A stretch of DNA of 5,792 bases, from NCBI GenBank assembly GCA_001412335.1, contig LKUF01000163.1:1-5792 (forward strand), given 5' to 3'. Shown piece after piece: positions 4,529 to 5,792 of the stretch (the first letter of the stretch is position 1; every line of letters begins with the position of its first letter). The notes below the pieces were generated by a model that saw only the letters and a list, made by a program, of their open reading frames with translations, ran no database searches and had not been told where the DNA came from. A program made the position numbers and the translations under genes. Origin of the DNA: Methanolinea sp. SDB. Lineage in GTDB: Archaea; Halobacteriota; Methanomicrobia; Methanomicrobiales; Methanospirillaceae.

Positions 4529-5792
4529 ATGCCTGTTTTTGGGCAGATTTTAGGGATTGAGGGAACAGCCTGGAACCTCAGTGCCGCTATTTTCGATACT
4601 GATTGTATTGCCCTGTATTCGAAGCCGTACAGGCCGCCCACAGGCGGCATTCACCCAAGAGAAGCTGCGCAGCACCATGCATCCGAGATGAAATCTGTCA
4701 TCTCCAAGGTCATTGAAGGGAGATATCGGATCGGGGGAGTTGCATTTTCACAGGGGCCTGGCCTGGGGCCGTGCCTTCGGACGGTTGCCACGGCCGCACG
4801 GTCGCTTGCGATTGGACTTGATGTTCCGGTTGTCGGGGTGAACCATTGCGTGGCACACGTGGAGATCGGCAGGTGGGCGACGGGGTGCAAAGACCCGGTG
4901 GTTCTCTATGCCAGCGGAGCCAACACCCAGGTTATCGGCTACCTGAACCGCCGGTACAGGGTTTTTGGGGAGACTCTTGACATAGGTCTTGGGAACGCTC
5001 TCGACAAGTTTGCGCGGAGCAGAAAACTTCCCCATCCAGGGGGTCCAATCATCGAGAAGCTTGCACAAGACGGGGAATATATCGACCTGCCATACACCGT
5101 GAAGGGGATGGACCTTGCATTCTCAGGGCTGGTAAGCGCTGCACGGGAGAGTAAAGCCCCGATCGAGGATCTCTGTTACAGCCTCCAGGAGACTTCGTTT
5201 GCCATGTGCGTGGAAGTGACCGAACGTGCACTTGCACACGCCGGAAAGGAGGAGGTGATGCTTGTCGGGGGCGTGGGAGCGAACCGCCGGCTCCAGGAGA
5301 TGATGAGGTCCATGTGCGAGGAACGGGGTGCCGGGTTCTTTGTGCCCGAGATGAAATACCTGGGGGACAACGGGGCCATGATCGCCTATACCGGAAAGAT
5401 CATGCTCGAGAGTGGATATTCCCTGCCTCTCGATGCGATACAGGTCAATCCTTCGTACCGCGCCGACCAGGTTGAGGTGACATGGAGAGATGATACCCCT
5501 GCAACCGCCAGGAACTGTGTTACTCTCGATGACATGACGGAGGCCCGGGGGGCGGAAGCGGTGGTGACCCTTAGGGAGGACGACGTCAAAAAACAGAGGA
5601 TTAAGAAGGGATACCGTCAGCCCGGGCTTGACCGGCGGCTGATTGCCGAGAGAACGCGGGCAGAGGCCAGGCTGATTGCTGTCTCACGGAAAGCGGGAGT
5701 TCCCACTCCGATTATCCGTGATATCACCCATGACACGATCGTGATGGAACGGGTAAGAGGGATGCTGCTTCGTGAGGTGCTCGATGCAGATA
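4529..5792 (+). CDS. kae1-bud32: bifunctional t6A synthase subunit Kae1 / kinase Bud32 fusion (partial, 3' end missing)
   Basis: 421 residues are visible and the frame is open to the window edge. Kae1 (TsaD family, about 1-325) transfers the threonylcarbamoyl group to A37 of ANN-decoding tRNAs within the KEOPS complex. It shows the metal ligands His106 and His110 (NHCVAHVEIG) and Asp280 (YLGDNGAMIAY), plus the nucleotide-site segments ASGANTQVIG (128-137), DIGLGNALDKFA (151-162) and GGVGANRRL (247-255). A linker of about 20 residues leads to Bud32, an atypical kinase/ATPase that regulates Kae1. From about 341 it shows GAEAVV, the presumed ATP lysine Lys355 in VKKQRIKKGYRQPGLD, and RTRAEARLI (376-383). 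The catalytic loop lies beyond the edge. Such fusions are known in many Euryarchaeota. The ATG at 4529 lies six bases after rps27ae, with only a weak purine stretch as ribosome binding site, so it is probably coupled to it. Confidence 0.96.
   Translation, partial: MPVFGQILGIEGTAWNLSAAIFDTDCIALYSKPYRPPTGGIHPREAAQHHASEMKSVISKVIEGRYRIGGVAFSQGPGLGPCLRTVATAARSLAIGLDVPVVGVNHCVAHVEIGRWATGCKDPVVLYASGANTQVIGYLNRRYRVFGETLDIGLGNALDKFARSRKLPHPGGPIIEKLAQDGEYIDLPYTVKGMDLAFSGLVSAARESKAPIEDLCYSLQETSFAMCVEVTERALAHAGKEEVMLVGGVGANRRLQEMMRSMCEERGAGFFVPEMKYLGDNGAMIAYTGKIMLESGYSLPLDAIQVNPSYRADQVEVTWRDDTPATARNCVTLDDMTEARGAEAVVTLREDDVKKQRIKKGYRQPGLDRRLIAERTRAEARLIAVSRKAGVPTPIIRDITHDTIVMERVRGMLLREVLDAD

Noticed and set aside
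4633..4648. GCCGCC/GGCGGC hairpin with a CACA loop early in kae1
   Set aside because: Only six pairs in GC-rich coding sequence, explained by Pro-Pro-Thr-Gly-Gly codons conserved in Kae1 proteins.

Overview
The window is chromosomal DNA from a euryarchaeon. It is most likely a methanogen of the order Methanomicrobiales (Methanoregula/Methanosphaerula-like), judged by recognition of gene content and order rather than by a database search. The archaeal signs are translation initiation factor aIF2 gamma, RNA polymerase subunit Rpo7 (RpoE'), Spt4, ribosomal proteins eS24 and eS27, a PIN-domain protein, an archaeal GTP-dependent dephospho-CoA kinase (DUF359), a Kae1-Bud32 fusion, and archaeal TATA boxes.

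Left part (1-835): a small DUF2098-type gene on the + strand has a TATA box placed so that its mRNA would be leaderless. It converges on a nikR gene on the - strand; the two stop codons overlap by 4 bp (TTAG). A Shine-Dalgarno-like sequence on the - strand at 12-17 suggests a further divergent gene starting just outside the left edge. NikR keeps all four nickel ligands in the correct spacing.

Divergent intergenic region (806-1054): it holds the nikR promoter side, a 23-bp near-perfect palindrome at 866-888 that is a candidate operator, and the promoter and very strong ribosome binding site of aif2g, which starts with TTG.

Right part (1055-5792, all + strand): a tightly packed information-processing cluster. 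Transcription unit A is aif2g - PIN nuclease - rpoE1 (rpo7) - spt4 - dephospho-CoA kinase, with junctions that overlap or are at most 8 nt apart. A T6 tract and a clear TATA box separate it from unit B, rps24e - rps27ae - kae1-bud32, where spacing runs from a 1-nt overlap to 6 nt. The last gene runs off the right edge within the Bud32 kinase domain. Together these genes cover initiator-tRNA delivery, probable rRNA/RNA processing, transcription initiation and elongation, CoA synthesis, small-subunit proteins and t6A tRNA modification.

I see no mobile element, CRISPR array, tRNA, rRNA or obviously foreign gene. The cluster is mostly conserved archaeal housekeeping. The points most worth checking are the palindrome beside nikR, the start of the PIN gene (an ATAA junction where ATGA would be expected), and the uncharacterised DUF2098 gene and its arrangement with nikR.
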